Both the position numbers and the translations under genes were made by a program. This document shows, piece after piece, positions 36,293-48,500 of a DNA stretch of 64,000 nucleotides. This DNA comes from Daphnia carinata (Eukaryota; Arthropoda; Branchiopoda; Diplostraca; Daphniidae), in the NCBI RefSeq assembly GCF_022539665.2, contig NC_081331.1, positions 12,618,638-12,682,637 of the forward strand, read 5' to 3'. Numbering within the stretch: position 1 is the first letter of the stretch; every line of letters begins with the position of its first letter. The notes beneath the pieces were generated by a model, which was not told the origin of the DNA, made no database searches, and worked only from the letters and a program-made list of their open reading frames with translations.

Positions 36293-37945
36293 CTATTTTC
36301 CGTAGCTAGGTGCAGCCGGAAGCCATATATCGTAACTTGGTTGTTGGATTGCCGGAGGATGGTAAACCGCTGTGGGCAGTTCGTACACTGGAGCTTGGTA
36401 AGACTCCCCAGGAGCGCCGACAGGTCCTGGGGGCCCAGCGGGTCCTGTATACCCAGGTGAACCCGGTTTTCCTTGGGGTCCAATGGGTCCAAGAGGCCCT
36501 AGAGGTCCAACTGGCCCCGGACCACCAGGATATCCAGGTGCGCCTGGCTTTCCTTGAGGACCTACTGGGCCTGGTCCGCCTACTGGCCCAACTGGGCCTG
36601 GACCACCGGGGTAACCAGGGGGGCCAGGTTTACCTTGAGGTCCAACAGGGCCGGGACCGCCAGGATAACCAGGGGATCCAGCCGGGCCTGGTAGGCCATC
36701 TTTGCCTGGTTTACCTGGCTTACCTGGTGCACCTAAAATGACATAATTTCATTTTATTACATAATGATGCCAATAAAGAACATGTTTCTGAGGAAATGTT
36801 ACCGGTATATCCTGTATAACCAGGAAGCCCGTCCTTGCCTGGAGCACCTGGGCTACCGGGAAGACCGTCTTTTCCAGGGCTGCCATTATAGCCAGGTGGG
36901 CCAGTCAGTCCTTGAGGCCCGGGAGGACCAGGAACTTTGCTTGGGGCACCAGGAAGCCCATCCTTTCCAGGAGCTCCATCATAGCCAGGTAGCCCCGCTT
37001 CGCCTTTAGGTCCGGGACCGCCAGGATAACCATTAGTGCCAGGCTTGCCAGGTGGCCCTTGAAGCCCAGCAGGGCCAGGAGGACCAACAGGGCCAGGGCC
37101 TCCTGAATACCCTGGTTTTCCATCTTTGCCAGGGTAGCCGGGTGGACCAGGAGGACCAGGGATTTTGGATGGGATTGTGTAACCTGGTGGACCTGTTTCA
37201 CCTTTAGGACCTGCTGGCCCGGGGCCTCCATTATAGCCGTCTTTTCCAGGTAAGCCAGGACCACCTGGAAGACCTGGCGCGCCATTATAGCCGGGTGCTC
37301 CTTTTTCTCCGTTGTAACCTGGTTTACCAGGAGCTCCTGGAGCTCCATCATAGCCTGGTGCTCCCTTTGGGCCAGGATAACCAGGTGCGCCTGGTTTACC
37401 AGGAAGTCCTTGAGGTCCCGGTTTTCCAGCGTAGCCAGGAGCTCCTGGAGCTCCCGCTTCTCCTTTGTAACCAGCAGGTCCCGGAGGCCCGGGTGGGCCT
37501 GGTGGTCCAGCAATGACTTGAGGTTGGGTATAGGAGCTACCGCCGTAGCCACCACCACCGTAACTACTACCGCCGTAACTACTACCACCGTAGCCACTAC
37601 CACCAGAAGATGCAGATGACCCAGGTGGACCTGGTGGACCGGGAGGTCCCTTTAACCAAGGAAGGTACTCAATGAACTTTTCCCATTGCTTCTGAATTTC
37701 TTCAATTTGCGAACTTCCGCCAGTGGAGTAAGCAGTAGCCGGATAATAGATTGGGGTTTCGTATACAGGTACAGGTTCCTCCGCAGGAGGGATCGATCCA
37801 TATTGAGGACCCGCCATAGCAGATGCAACCAACAGTAGAAAGAATGCCTGTAACGGAGTATTTAATAGTCTGTTAGCAACTCAGTTTCACTTTGGAAACA
37901 AGGGTGTCGAAATATTCAATTCTGTTCACTTACAAAAGCCCTCAT
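36293..37945 (-). CDS. Short-chain collagen-like extracellular protein
   Basis: Three exons: 37945-37934 (MRAF), 37847-36803, 36732-36293; phases close to 498 residues. The intron splits the signal peptide after codon four (MRAF plus [13 protein letters not shown]), as in the two upstream secreted genes. The N-terminal non-collagenous part carries [21 protein letters not shown] short Gly-Pro-Pro run follows, then a Ser/Gly/Tyr hinge (repeats of GGSSY and GGGGY), a second [10 protein letters not shown] start and a long Gly-X-Y domain with many GYxG variants and lysines (GKPG, GKDG). The C-terminus is a non-collagenous Tyr/Pro tail ([11 protein letters not shown], ending APSYGK). No fibrillar C-propeptide or C4 domain is present, so it is not a classical fibrillar or basement-membrane collagen. 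It probably acts in cuticle or another secreted matrix. Repeat regularity could hide assembly errors. Confidence 0.85.
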
Positions 37946-39544
37946 GGTGGCTGTTTGGTTATTGATAATCCTTTTTTCTGTTGTGTCAAGTTTTGCCTAA
38001 AAGGAAATTGTTATTTAGTACAAGAAATAGTTTTAATCATTATCAAGCGATCCGTGTATGATTTTAACAATCGTTATGCTTTAACAAAAACGCGTGAGTT
38101 TTACAACGTGAATGCTGTCACCCGTGTCACATTTCCTGTCCATATAAAACGGTCAATTAAAATTGAAAATTGACTGTGACCGTAGAAAGTTATCTGACGG
38201 AAGTGTAGTTAGCGGTTAATTGGTTTATCCAAGTAATGAAGATCCCAAAGTTAAAAGCTAAGGTAAGAAACAAGGAGCTGGACTTGACTGTATCCATACC
38301 TTTTTCTAGATTGACTCTCCTCAAGTTTTTCCCGACGAACACTGACATAGGTGAGAAAGCGGCAACGTCTTTAAATACTCTTCAGGTACACCAACGAAAA
38401 CAGGTAGAAACTGTTAGCTACATTTTTAGAAAGGAGGAGAGGTATTTTTGTTAGAGATAACAAAAGTAGATTAAATAATCGGTCCAGTATCCACTGCCAA
38501 GACGTTCGATTGGCTGGTGAAGAAAAAGAAAAATGCATTTTTCGGTCCGTTTTGTCAGGGAAATCCGGAAATCCCCTTTTCAATTTACTTTCACGTACTG
38601 TATATTTTAACGCAAAAGAGAAACTTGTTGCTAGTGGGAAGGAATGAACGAAAATTCGCGCGCGTTTGCTATTCGATTTTACGGTCGACAGGAATCGATC
38701 ATTTTTTAGAAACCACTGGTGCAAGCCTTTAGGGTCAGCATGTCACTGCACACACAGAATGGTTAGTATACCAGAATAAGCAATTATAGAAATCGTGGCA
38801 GCAATAGCTATTGGCCATCTTTGGAATGAGAGATTCACGGATGAAAACAAACCAACGACCTGTATAACTGGCCTGCAAGAGGTTCGAAAGAATTGGTTAA
38901 TAACCCGTGACTCCGGTCATCCTCACGTTGAAAGGTAGCGGAGAAAGTTTGGCACAGCAAAATGTGGATCACAATTAGAAACGGTGCTGGAAGGCGTTAC
39001 CCCTTTAAATCGCAAAAGAAACTGTATCAAATTAAATGCATCGTAAGCAGCATTAGCTATTATCAGCGTTATATTTTGAGTCCACTTCAAAGGTGTTTCT
39101 TTATTGCCTGCGGTATTGTTAACAGCCTTTCTCTTGGTGTTTGCGTTATTCAGTCATTCAGAAGAAGAAGACGCGTGATATAAAAAAACCCTGTTGTTTT
39201 CACCATGAAGTTGAAAGTTTTTTTTTATTAAATCGCCGCTTACAAAAGCCGACGCAAGAAAGCAAAAAAAAGTTTTACTAGTTACAAGAGCGATGTCGCC
39301 AGTCACATTAGGAAAGAGCTGATATAGAAGGGTAAAAACGGCCTTGCGAAAGACACCAAAAATACCAACAAATTTATTAAACTTGCTGCCAAGAATCAGC
39401 AGAGTGATCAGAATCACTCACGAGTTCAACGCGACGAATAGCGACGTGCGTTGACATGAATGTTATGCACTTCCGCAATCCCGATCGGTGAGCTGTTAAC
39501 CTTGTGGTATTCTCGCCACTCGATAGTGTCAATAAGGCCCAGAA
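37946..39544. other. Collagen upstream region and intergenic DNA
   Basis: A minus-strand acceptor-like site (TTTTAG) near 38000 suggests a 5' UTR exon just before the collagen start codon. No clear TATA for that direction. The frames at 38236-38454 and 39154-39417 show no family features, and I do not call them. Confidence 0.4.
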
Positions 39545-41665
39545 ATCGGATTGAACAGCATAACACTGTTATTAGTATCACACTCAAAATTGAACGCTGA
39601 TTCCGGGATATGTTTTTTTTTTAAATTAAGGCAACCGTTTTTGAATTGCACCGAATACTTGCGCTGTATCGCGCTAGCTGTTAGCGCGCCAGTACGTGAC
39701 AGCATTAGCGCAATGCTGTACAAAAACCAATTTAATTAAAAAACGAGTGACTTAATGAAAAAAAGAACAATTTTCCCGGAATCAGCATCATTTATTATTA
39801 TATTCTTTGATATTCAACCGATTCCGATGAGTGTCCGTTTTTGCAAAAAAAAATATTAAGCCCGACAAAATAAGCCCAACTTTTCTTATTTTTTCGTTTT
39901 TTACGTTAAATTAAAAAACCATAAGGCCCATTGAAAAATGAACTTGATTTCCGTTATTTTCATTCAATTCTGAATCGGAATCATGTATTTTAAATTAAAT
40001 CTAAATTTTGGCCAAAAATGAAAAAGTGAGAAGGCTATAGCCTTACCACTTTTCTCAAAATCGGCCAAAAATTAAATCTCTTGGAATTCGCTGGAAATCA
40101 CACAGTACAATCAAAATTTATCGCTGATTCAGAAAAAGCGACTCGTTTTCTTGTCAAGTTAGCGTGTGTTTTTGAATTACACTGAATATTCGTGCAAAGA
40201 ATAAGAAAAGTCGGGCTTAAATTTTTTTTCTGCAAAAACCAGCACTCGTCGGAATTGGTTGAACATGACAGGATATACTCAAACTTGAATGCTGATTCCG
40301 ATAAAATTGCTATTTTTTTTCACTAAGTCAACCGTTTTCGAAATACACCGAATATTTCTGCTGCATCGCGCTAGCGCTGTAGCGTACTGGCGCGCTAGCA
40401 TTGTTTCAAATATTCAGTGTATTTAGGTAACGAATGATTTCATGAAAAAATAGCAATATTCCCGGAATCAGCATTCAATTTTGAGCATATCCTGTTATAT
40501 TCAATCAATTCCGACGAGTGCCAGTTTTTGTAGAAACAAAGTTTAAGCCCGACTAATAAATAAGCCCGACTTTACTTATTCTTCCGTTTTTTACGTTTAG
40601 TTTAAAAACCATAAGGCCAATTTGAAAATAAATTCCATTTCCATGATCAGCATTCAATTCTGAATCGGAGTCATGTATTTTCAGTGAAATTTAAATTTTG
40701 GCCAAAAATGAAAAAGTGGGAAGGCTATTGCCTTCCTACTTTTGTCAAAATCGGCCAAAAACGACATCTTTTAGAATTCGACAAAAATTACAGGGTATAA
40801 TCAAAATTGAACGCTGATTTTGATTCTGTGACTGGTTTTCTCGTGAAACCAGCCGTTACAAAAATAATGGACAAAAAAGATCGATCTCTGCTTCATCGCG
40901 CTAGCGCTGTAGCGTACTGGCGCGCTAGCATTGTATCAAATATTCGGTGTATTTCAAAAACGATTAATTTAGAGAAAAAAATAGCAATTTTTTTCGGAAT
41001 CGGCATTCAAGTTTGAGTATATCCTGTGATATTCAATCAATTCGGATGAGTATCTGTTTTTGGAGTAAAATATTTTAAGCCCGACTAATAAATAAGCCCG
41101 ACTTTTCTTACTTTTTTGTTTTTTTCGTTTAAATAAAAAAGCATAGGGCCAGTTGAAAAATAAATTAGATTTTCGTGATAAGCATTCAATTCTGAATATA
41201 AATCGTGTATTTTAAGCGAAATTTAAAATTTAGCCAAAAATGAAAAAGTGGGAAGGCTATAGCCTTCCTACTTTTGTCAAAATCAGCCAAAAATTACATC
41301 TCTTGGAATTCGCTGAAAATCACACAGGACAATCAAAATTTAACGCTGATTCAGAAAAAGCCATTAATTTTGTGGTTAATTTGGCCGTTTTCAAATTACA
41401 CCGAATATTCGTACAAAGAATAAGAAAAGTCGGGCTTATTTAGTCGGGCTTAATTTTTTTTTCTGCAAAAACCAGCACTCAACGGAATTAATTGAACATG
41501 ACAGGATATAGTCAGACTTAAATGCTGATTCCGATAAAATTGCTGTTTTTTCCCTAAGTCAACCGTTTTCGAAATTCACCGAATATTTCTGCTGCATTGC
41601 GCTAGCGCTGGAGCGCACTGGCCCGCTAGCATTGTATCATATATTCGGTGTATTTCAAAAACCAT
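39545..41665. repeat. Array of diverged palindromic repeats (about 0.53-0.69 kb period)
   Basis: At least three copies of one complex unit. Marker A, a palindrome GAAGGCTATAGCCTTC or close variant, is at 40030-40045, 40720-40735 and 41252-41267. Marker B, a core rich in GCTAGC flanked by inverted ACCGAATATTT / AAATATTCGGTGT arms, is near 40340-40425, 40885-40965 and 41570-41655, with a degraded copy near 39640-39720. Between them lie direct and inverted copies of a block containing AAGCCCGACTAATAAATAAG (forward near 39858, 40545, 41079; reversed near 40200-40230 and 41415-41450). Spacings of 690 and 532 bases show tandem growth with length variation. No transposase frame is visible. Foldback-type or satellite-like DNA is the best description. 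Confidence 0.75.
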
Positions 41666-42514
41666 AGTAATGCCACCGTAGCAAAATTGTCTCTGCATTG
41701 CCTTTGAGCTTACTATCAAGGTCTAGAAATCGCAAAGCAGCTAAAAATATACAGTCTCACAAAAACCGGTAATATCTCGACGAGCCTTGTCGGCAAACGC
41801 AGAAATAGAACGAACCCGTTTAGGTACATTTTCATGGGAAGACTTTTCTTTTCATTCCCAATTGCATATCTATCGAACCCAACGGCTAAACTGGAAAAAA
41901 GGACGTTCTCTTTTTTTACTACCACAGGCCTTCATCTTCTATCCTAAAACAACATTTGTAAACATATTTGCCTACCTATGAAGTTGTATAGATTCAGTTA
42001 ATTAAATCATTCGTTAATCAGTCAATTACAAAAATGCAAATTTATTAACTAAAGCAAAAAAAAGAGGAGATGCCAATTTCGGTAGTATTGATATTATCAA
42101 TAATCATTCACGTGTATTGCAGTAGTCAACATTCACCCGACATTAAGAAACCAATTGCCACTCATTGTCATCACACAACCGGGATTCAAGATAACCCAAA
42201 GGCACTTTCTCCAATCGAAGATTCAATACGGTATTAGACGGAAAGTGCACGCAACATCAAACGTTGATACAATTTAAAATTGGGGGAAAACATGCGGGTA
42301 ATAAACAAGTCAAACAGTGACGGTATTCACACAAAATTTTTGACAGAAAACACGAATGACGATTGTAAAAATGTGAGCTGTTATTATAAAAACAACAAAT
42401 TTCTTGATGCAAATTTGCATTGGGTGGACTCGGGGTGCATGCGTCGTTCGTCAAACCCCCAAGATAAAGGACGCATACCATACTGGATCGTTCGGATTTG
42501 TTTTCTTTTCATCT
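41666..42514. other. 3' flank of DENND4
   Basis: No gene. Minus-strand AATAAA (plus TTTATT at 42041-42046) about 470 bases past the DENND4 stop is a possible poly(A) signal. The 136-codon plus-strand frame starting at 42280 runs antisense through the last DENND4 exon and is rejected. Confidence 0.45.
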
Positions 42515-45500
42515 TCACAATTCTAGTTGCCGGAAAAAGTGGCGACAAAAGACCGAAGCTATGGACGGGGGACTGTCAACTTTGCCGAGTGTTGCCATGG
42601 ACTGGGCGTCAAGACGATCGTAGGCTAGTCTATATTCTCGATCAAATGCGACTATACGGTTTCGATAAAAAAATTCAAGTTAGACGTTAAACAGGTTAAT
42701 GAAATGGGAGGGTATGTAAATAACTTACTTTGATCAATATTTTCTCGTCCAATAGCAACGAACGAGAGGAAAAGCAACTCGCGATAAATTCCATGGTGTC
42801 GTGCAATCAGTCCTGTTTTTGTTTTGCGCTTAACAAGTTCAGAAGAAATTTGTTTCAGTGGCCGGAGCATATCGTTGTACTGGATGCCACGTAGCAGTTC
42901 ATCAAGGAAACTGGAACCCAAAGAAGAATTAATCTGGATACTCTATGATTTCGCTATGTTATTTACGTACCTTCGTTGAAACGACTGGTTGTCAGTAACC
43001 AATGCGCTAACCAGCGGAGAATGTTGCTCGTCAGCTTGCTGCCACAATGCATAGCAAGGAGGACCAAGCTATCAAACGAAAAACGGGGAAAGCAAAAAAC
43101 AAAATCGAATCAATGTCAGGGAATTTGATTATAAACACAGTTACCTCGTCATGCAGCCTGGCATTATCCCATTTAGTCTTTACAGAAATGTTTCGTTCGT
43201 CAGCAGACGACCATGAAGCGTGTACACGACAGGCGACTTCGGTGGCTTCACTGTCGTTATTGTTATTCGTCTCATTAAGGCCAATGTTTGCACGTAAGAT
43301 AAGAGCTGCCATGTGGGACATTAAGCCAACTCGTTCGAAATACCAAAGCTAAACATCCCACCAAAAAATAAATAAATAAACATTTAAAGGAAATTATTTC
43401 AATAAAGGGTAGCAAAGTATTTACCATATTCCAATATATAATAGAATGTTGGTCAACAAAGCTTGCTTGTGTTAGACAGACATCACCTTCCTGTTCAAGA
43501 ATACCCTCTAATTCTCTCCGCAGAACCAATGGGCTCAGATACGGCACGCTAATGGGTCCAAATGTAACCGGAGAAACAAGAGGGGCTGGGTGGACCTTTT
43601 CCGGGTTTGTTGTTTTTGACAAATGTTCTTCCCCTTTGATTGGCCTATTGCCTCCGTCACTGCCATTGCGAGAATGTGACGATGATATCACGCTGTCTTG
43701 GCTAACACCCGGCGTCAAATTAGAAAACATTCGCTGGACGGCTGATGGAGGATGAGAGCGGAAATCGCGGAGATGGGTAGTAAGGAAAGGCACCAACAGC
43801 TTTTTGCAATGTTGACATCTAAACGACGACCAACATACTAGTAAAATTGGCGGTCAAACGGTAATAGAAAAGATATTACCTAGTGTTAAGGTTAGAGTCT
43901 TCCGGTGTCCAACCGGCCATGATCTCTTCGTCGTAAAGAATAGAAGAGCAATTGTGACATTTGGAACAGCTGGTCATGATCACCTCGATAGCAACAGGCA
44001 ACTCTTCACCGGGACGCTGCCTTCTACCACTATTTGGCAAGCGCATTGATGCACACAATCTGTCTAATTGAGAGCTCGTTTCAGTCCAAGACGGTAGTCC
44101 TTCTACAAAACAAAACAAAATCATTCAGATACTTATTCGTAAGTGTAAAAAATGGTTCGTGAACGATTACTGTTGTTAGAGCTAGCCTGACCGTCAGTAG
44201 TAGACCACTCTGACGGCGTAGCCGATCCGGTAGCCGGTTGACTACCATACTGCTGGGAAGCTAGATCGGCTGAAGATGCTCTACGTAGCCACTGAGCCGT
44301 CCAAGAACTCCAGGTCTCCAAAGAACCATCACCGGGTCCGTCTACCGTGAGCAGAGCACTGCTTCCACTTGCCGATCCACTTTCCGTCGCCAACCTGCAT
44401 CAAATTGTGATGAATAATTTCAAGGAAAAATGTCAACATTAAAATAACTTACATTCCAGAACCGGAAAGTTTTGATGGAGTGACAGTGACTCCAGCTCCG
44501 ATGGCGCCTTTAATCTCGTCAAACTTCTTGGCTACGCTGGAAGCCGCTGATTTCAGATTATTCAGACCCACCAAGAACTCGGCTTTACGCGCGTTTAGAT
44601 TCTGTGGACTATCGAAATATTTGAAACAATTAATGTTTTTTTTTAAAGATATAAAAGTATGGCTCAAAAACAGAATGGATGCAATTGCAAACAGCTTGCA
44701 AACCTGAGAGAATTCAAAGCCGTGCCCAAAACTTGAGCGCCCAAGTTGACTCGGAATTCCGGTTTGCGCAGACTCCAACGAGCTCCTGCGTAGCGACTGG
44801 ATAGATAGCGATACGGCGCGCGAAGAGAACATTTAAAAAATAAAATAATAACAATAAAAACAATGTGAAAATACAAAGGACAAACAGGCAAACAAAAAAG
44901 ATGAAAACAAAACATAAAATTCTGAAAATTACGAATAATCTCTTCAAATGTAAGCCCACCAAATAAATATTGTTTAAGGGCATGCACATTGGCAAAAAAA
45001 AAAAAATTTACTTCACATGCTTTTTCTACCTAAATGACAACCTGGAGGCCGAAGATGAGACATCGTGAGAATGATCCGATTCTTCTTCCGATTCAGATTC
45101 CTCGCTACTGTCATCTTCGCTGCTATCATCTTCAGTGCTGCTACCACTGCTACTTGTGCTATGGCTACTTGTAAAAAGTCTGACACTTGGATCTGGCAAC
45201 ACAAAGGGCTTCAGACGAGAAACTTCCGCAGAAGCTGGGGTTGAACGTGCGACTTCGTTTATGATATCCAGTGCGCCCAATGGATCACCATGGGTTAGAG
45301 TGTGTCGTTCGGGACTGCAAGTCGGAGCGGTTTTGACGGTAGGTTGAGCATTCTGGGTGACTTTCGCCACTTCATCACTAGACACACGAGAATTGGATGC
45401 ACGGTCCTCTTGGTCGACATGGTTAACGTCACTATTCCATGTTGATTGACTCGATTCCTGAACCATCTCCTGAGGTTTCACGTCAATTTTTTCATCTTTT

Positions 45501-48500
45501 TCGTTCTCTTTCAATACTGTTGGTTCTGACGTGGTGTCTTGCTGTCCGCCCATATCCAGCTTTTTACGGATGCTACTGCGCGCCCACTGCAGTCGATCAG
45601 CCAAGGCAGTTTTAGCTGGACTGAGATGTCCTTCCAAAGGCGAAACAAACATCCCGCCCAATCGTAGGCTAGCCGATCTAAAATTTCACGTGCGGGGTTC
45701 CGGGAACACCAACGAGCAATGAGTAAGACAGGCGAAGCCAAATAAATACTAATAAATTAGTTGAAAAAAACAAAACAAAACAAAACAGATTGGACAGAAA
45801 CACAAAGAAAATAAAAATCTATAAACAATAGTCCAAAGCTGTTCGATAGGGGATTTTTTTTATTGACGCGTTACCACTTACCATCTTCTGCTGCCGGAAC
45901 TGACTCTTCCCATTTCATATACGTAAATGGACCAAAAGAAAGAATTACCTGAATAAAGAAGCGGTCGACGCACTCTGTGAACTCGACTTGGTCTGACTAG
46001 AAGCGTCTGGAGTTGAGGTAATAGACGCAATCGGTGTTATAGCACTTTTCTCCCGCGGAAGTGTGGCTCCTTTGGCTTGCTGTGGTGAAGGATGAGACAA
46101 GTTATGACCGGCAACGTCCAGGGCTGCTTTAAGTTCCGTAGCTTCAGTGGGACTCAGTGTTCCACCGCCGCTGCCCAGGCTGCTCATCAGAACACCAGCT
46201 GCACTGTCAACTGTATAACACGGATGAATTATTGAACGACCAAAGAATACAGTGATTAAAGAAATCCTGTTTAGCCTTCAAGAAATCGCTTTTGGGTGCC
46301 CAGCAGTGCAGGAGAGTGTAGATAGCGGACGAGAGAAGCGAGAACAAATAAATGACATACCACTTTTGTGAGGAACTGCGTTGGCGGATTTTCTGACGAT
46401 GCTCCCAACACGCGTCCGGAACTCGTCCGACTGGGAAAAATCCAGTCGGACGGCGACCGGTGCGACAGCAGAGGCCGTTTTGGCCATTTTGTTACCGGTC
46501 GCACGGGAGCCACAAATGTCTACCGACTCCTCAGCTGCATTTGATACAAGAACCCGAAACAATAAAAAAAAAGCCAACAGGACACCGTAGAGTTAGCACC
46601 CACGAATGACAAACCAAAGCGACCGTATGTTGAAGCTCTAAGCCTTGTGAATATTAAGCAATCACCACACTTGTAGCGATACGCATTTAGAAATGAAAAA
46701 AGACTGACCAATACGTTAATTTTTCACTTAAAGACTATTTGGAATATGTGAATAAAATACGTGTTGGCAATTCGCAGCCTTTAAAACGTGAGACGTGAGA
46801 ATCGAACTCATTGTTTTAAGCTTGAAAATACCCTTTAAACTTCCCGAACAGAAAACGATAAGGTTGGCTAAAACTCACCCTTCAAAGCCGTTGGTAGATC
46901 TTTCTGACTTGAGCTCTTGGGTTTTTGATTTGCTTGGCCATCTTCTTTCATAGAACTATAGCCGACATCCGATTGGCTACCTACATCAGACGAAAGAAAT
47001 TAAGTTTTAGTTTTTGATAATAAAATTAGTACTAAAAATACTGGTCACTGCGCTGTTTCGATATATTATTGGAGCACCTCCGACTCCGCCCGTATGGTGA
47101 CCCTCTTGGGCAGAGTCGACGGATGTCCGTGAAAGTCCGTCCCCATCAGAATTGGAAGCTAGATCGCCTTCATCTGTCGAGGAATACTGGGATAATCTTC
47201 GCTGAGCAGCTTTTCTTCCTGCTTGACGGAAGAGTCCTGCCGCAGTCACTACATTTCGCAGTTTATTCCAAAGAAGTCGGCTGTGGTTCGCCATATCTGA
47301 TGACCAATGAGCCTCGAGTACTGCCTTATTGTAGAAGCCGTAGGTGATTGCATTCGGCTGCACTCCATGTCGTTTCATTTCAAAGAGCACTTTGACAGCC
47401 AAAACAGGTTGACCCAACACACCACAAAGTTGCATCATCACTCGATAACAAACTTCGTCAGCCGGAAGGACCCGGAGCTTCTGCATGGCTACTAATATGG
47501 CGTAAGCTGACCTCAAGGTTGTTAGTTTAGAGTTTGATGCCAAAATGTGACTTGGAAGATGAATAAACCAGATACTGGAGAATGTAAAACAACATGAATG
47601 TTACACATCCTCTTCGTCCATGCTGAATCAATCAATTCAATTGTTACCTGAAGCAAGTATTAAGCAGACATTTGGCCCACAACATTGGAGTTTCCGCATA
47701 TTTTTTGGCGAACTTTTGAGAGTTCTTAATTTCATGCTTTGTTCTTCGGGCTAAAGGACTACTTGGTGGAGGTAAAGCCGATCCACATGCATTCCCACTG
47801 TTAGATCGCGGTTTCGTGCTACTGCCGACTAAAGACGGGTCTAGTGAAGATTCATCCACCGGTCGACGCATCAAATCCGGATTCAAGGTACCGAATTGCT
47901 GATAACTATAGGTAACAGCAGGTGGAAGGCCGACTGGCTCCGGAGGAGTGACAAAAACTGTGCGTTCGCTGTGATGCGAATCATCAAGCTCCAACAGCTT
48001 AGTTTCACCATCATCCAAATCGGTCTGTCATGAACAAAAAAAACCCCATAAGCTATTGCTTCCAATAAATAAACTTATTGATTCGTTTAAATACTTTATC
48101 GGAACATTCATCAAAGAAGGCCAGGCTTGAATCCATATCAGAGACAAAGGAGCGCTCTTCGATGAAACGGATGAACATCTGCGTTTTCATCATCAGGGAA
48201 TAGAATTTAACATAGGCTTTGTCACGCGAGCGCAAGAACCCTTGAAGATCAAACAGCGAGTTGGGATCCGTTGCACCTACAGTCGGCGCTTTGGTGATAG
48301 GCAACAAAAAGGATCGGTAGCCACGCAGGATCGACGCCATGAATTTGAGGAAAGCCTCTTGAATTTCCAATTCCAGTAAAAGCTGATAAGCACAAAGAGA
48401 CATTTCGTCAAGAAGCTTGACGCTAGTACACGATGCAACGTTAGGTACCTCCTTCTTTTTAATTTTGAAATCTCGGTCTAAAGAGGAATCAGAACCGTCT

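Noticed and set aside
39545-41665. CRISPR-like array
   Set aside because: Repeats are hundreds of bases long, diverged and palindromic, in an animal genome with introns; not short direct repeats with unique spacers.
42280-42690. Plus-strand frame of 136 codons with a hydrophobic segment resembling a small membrane protein
   Set aside because: The minus strand here is the last DENND4 exon (42651-42515), with conserved [13 protein letters not shown] and correct phase. The plus frame is its antisense shadow.
45885-45925. Possible 24-base DENND4 microexon ending in GTAAGT
   Set aside because: Its inclusion in phase creates a TGA at the junction with exon 16, while direct joining of exons 15 and 16 is in frame.
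46790-46815. Minus-strand GAGTTCGATTCTC resembling a tRNA B box
   Set aside because: No A box, no cloverleaf arms and no acceptor-stem pairing at the right distances; it lies in a DENND4 intron.
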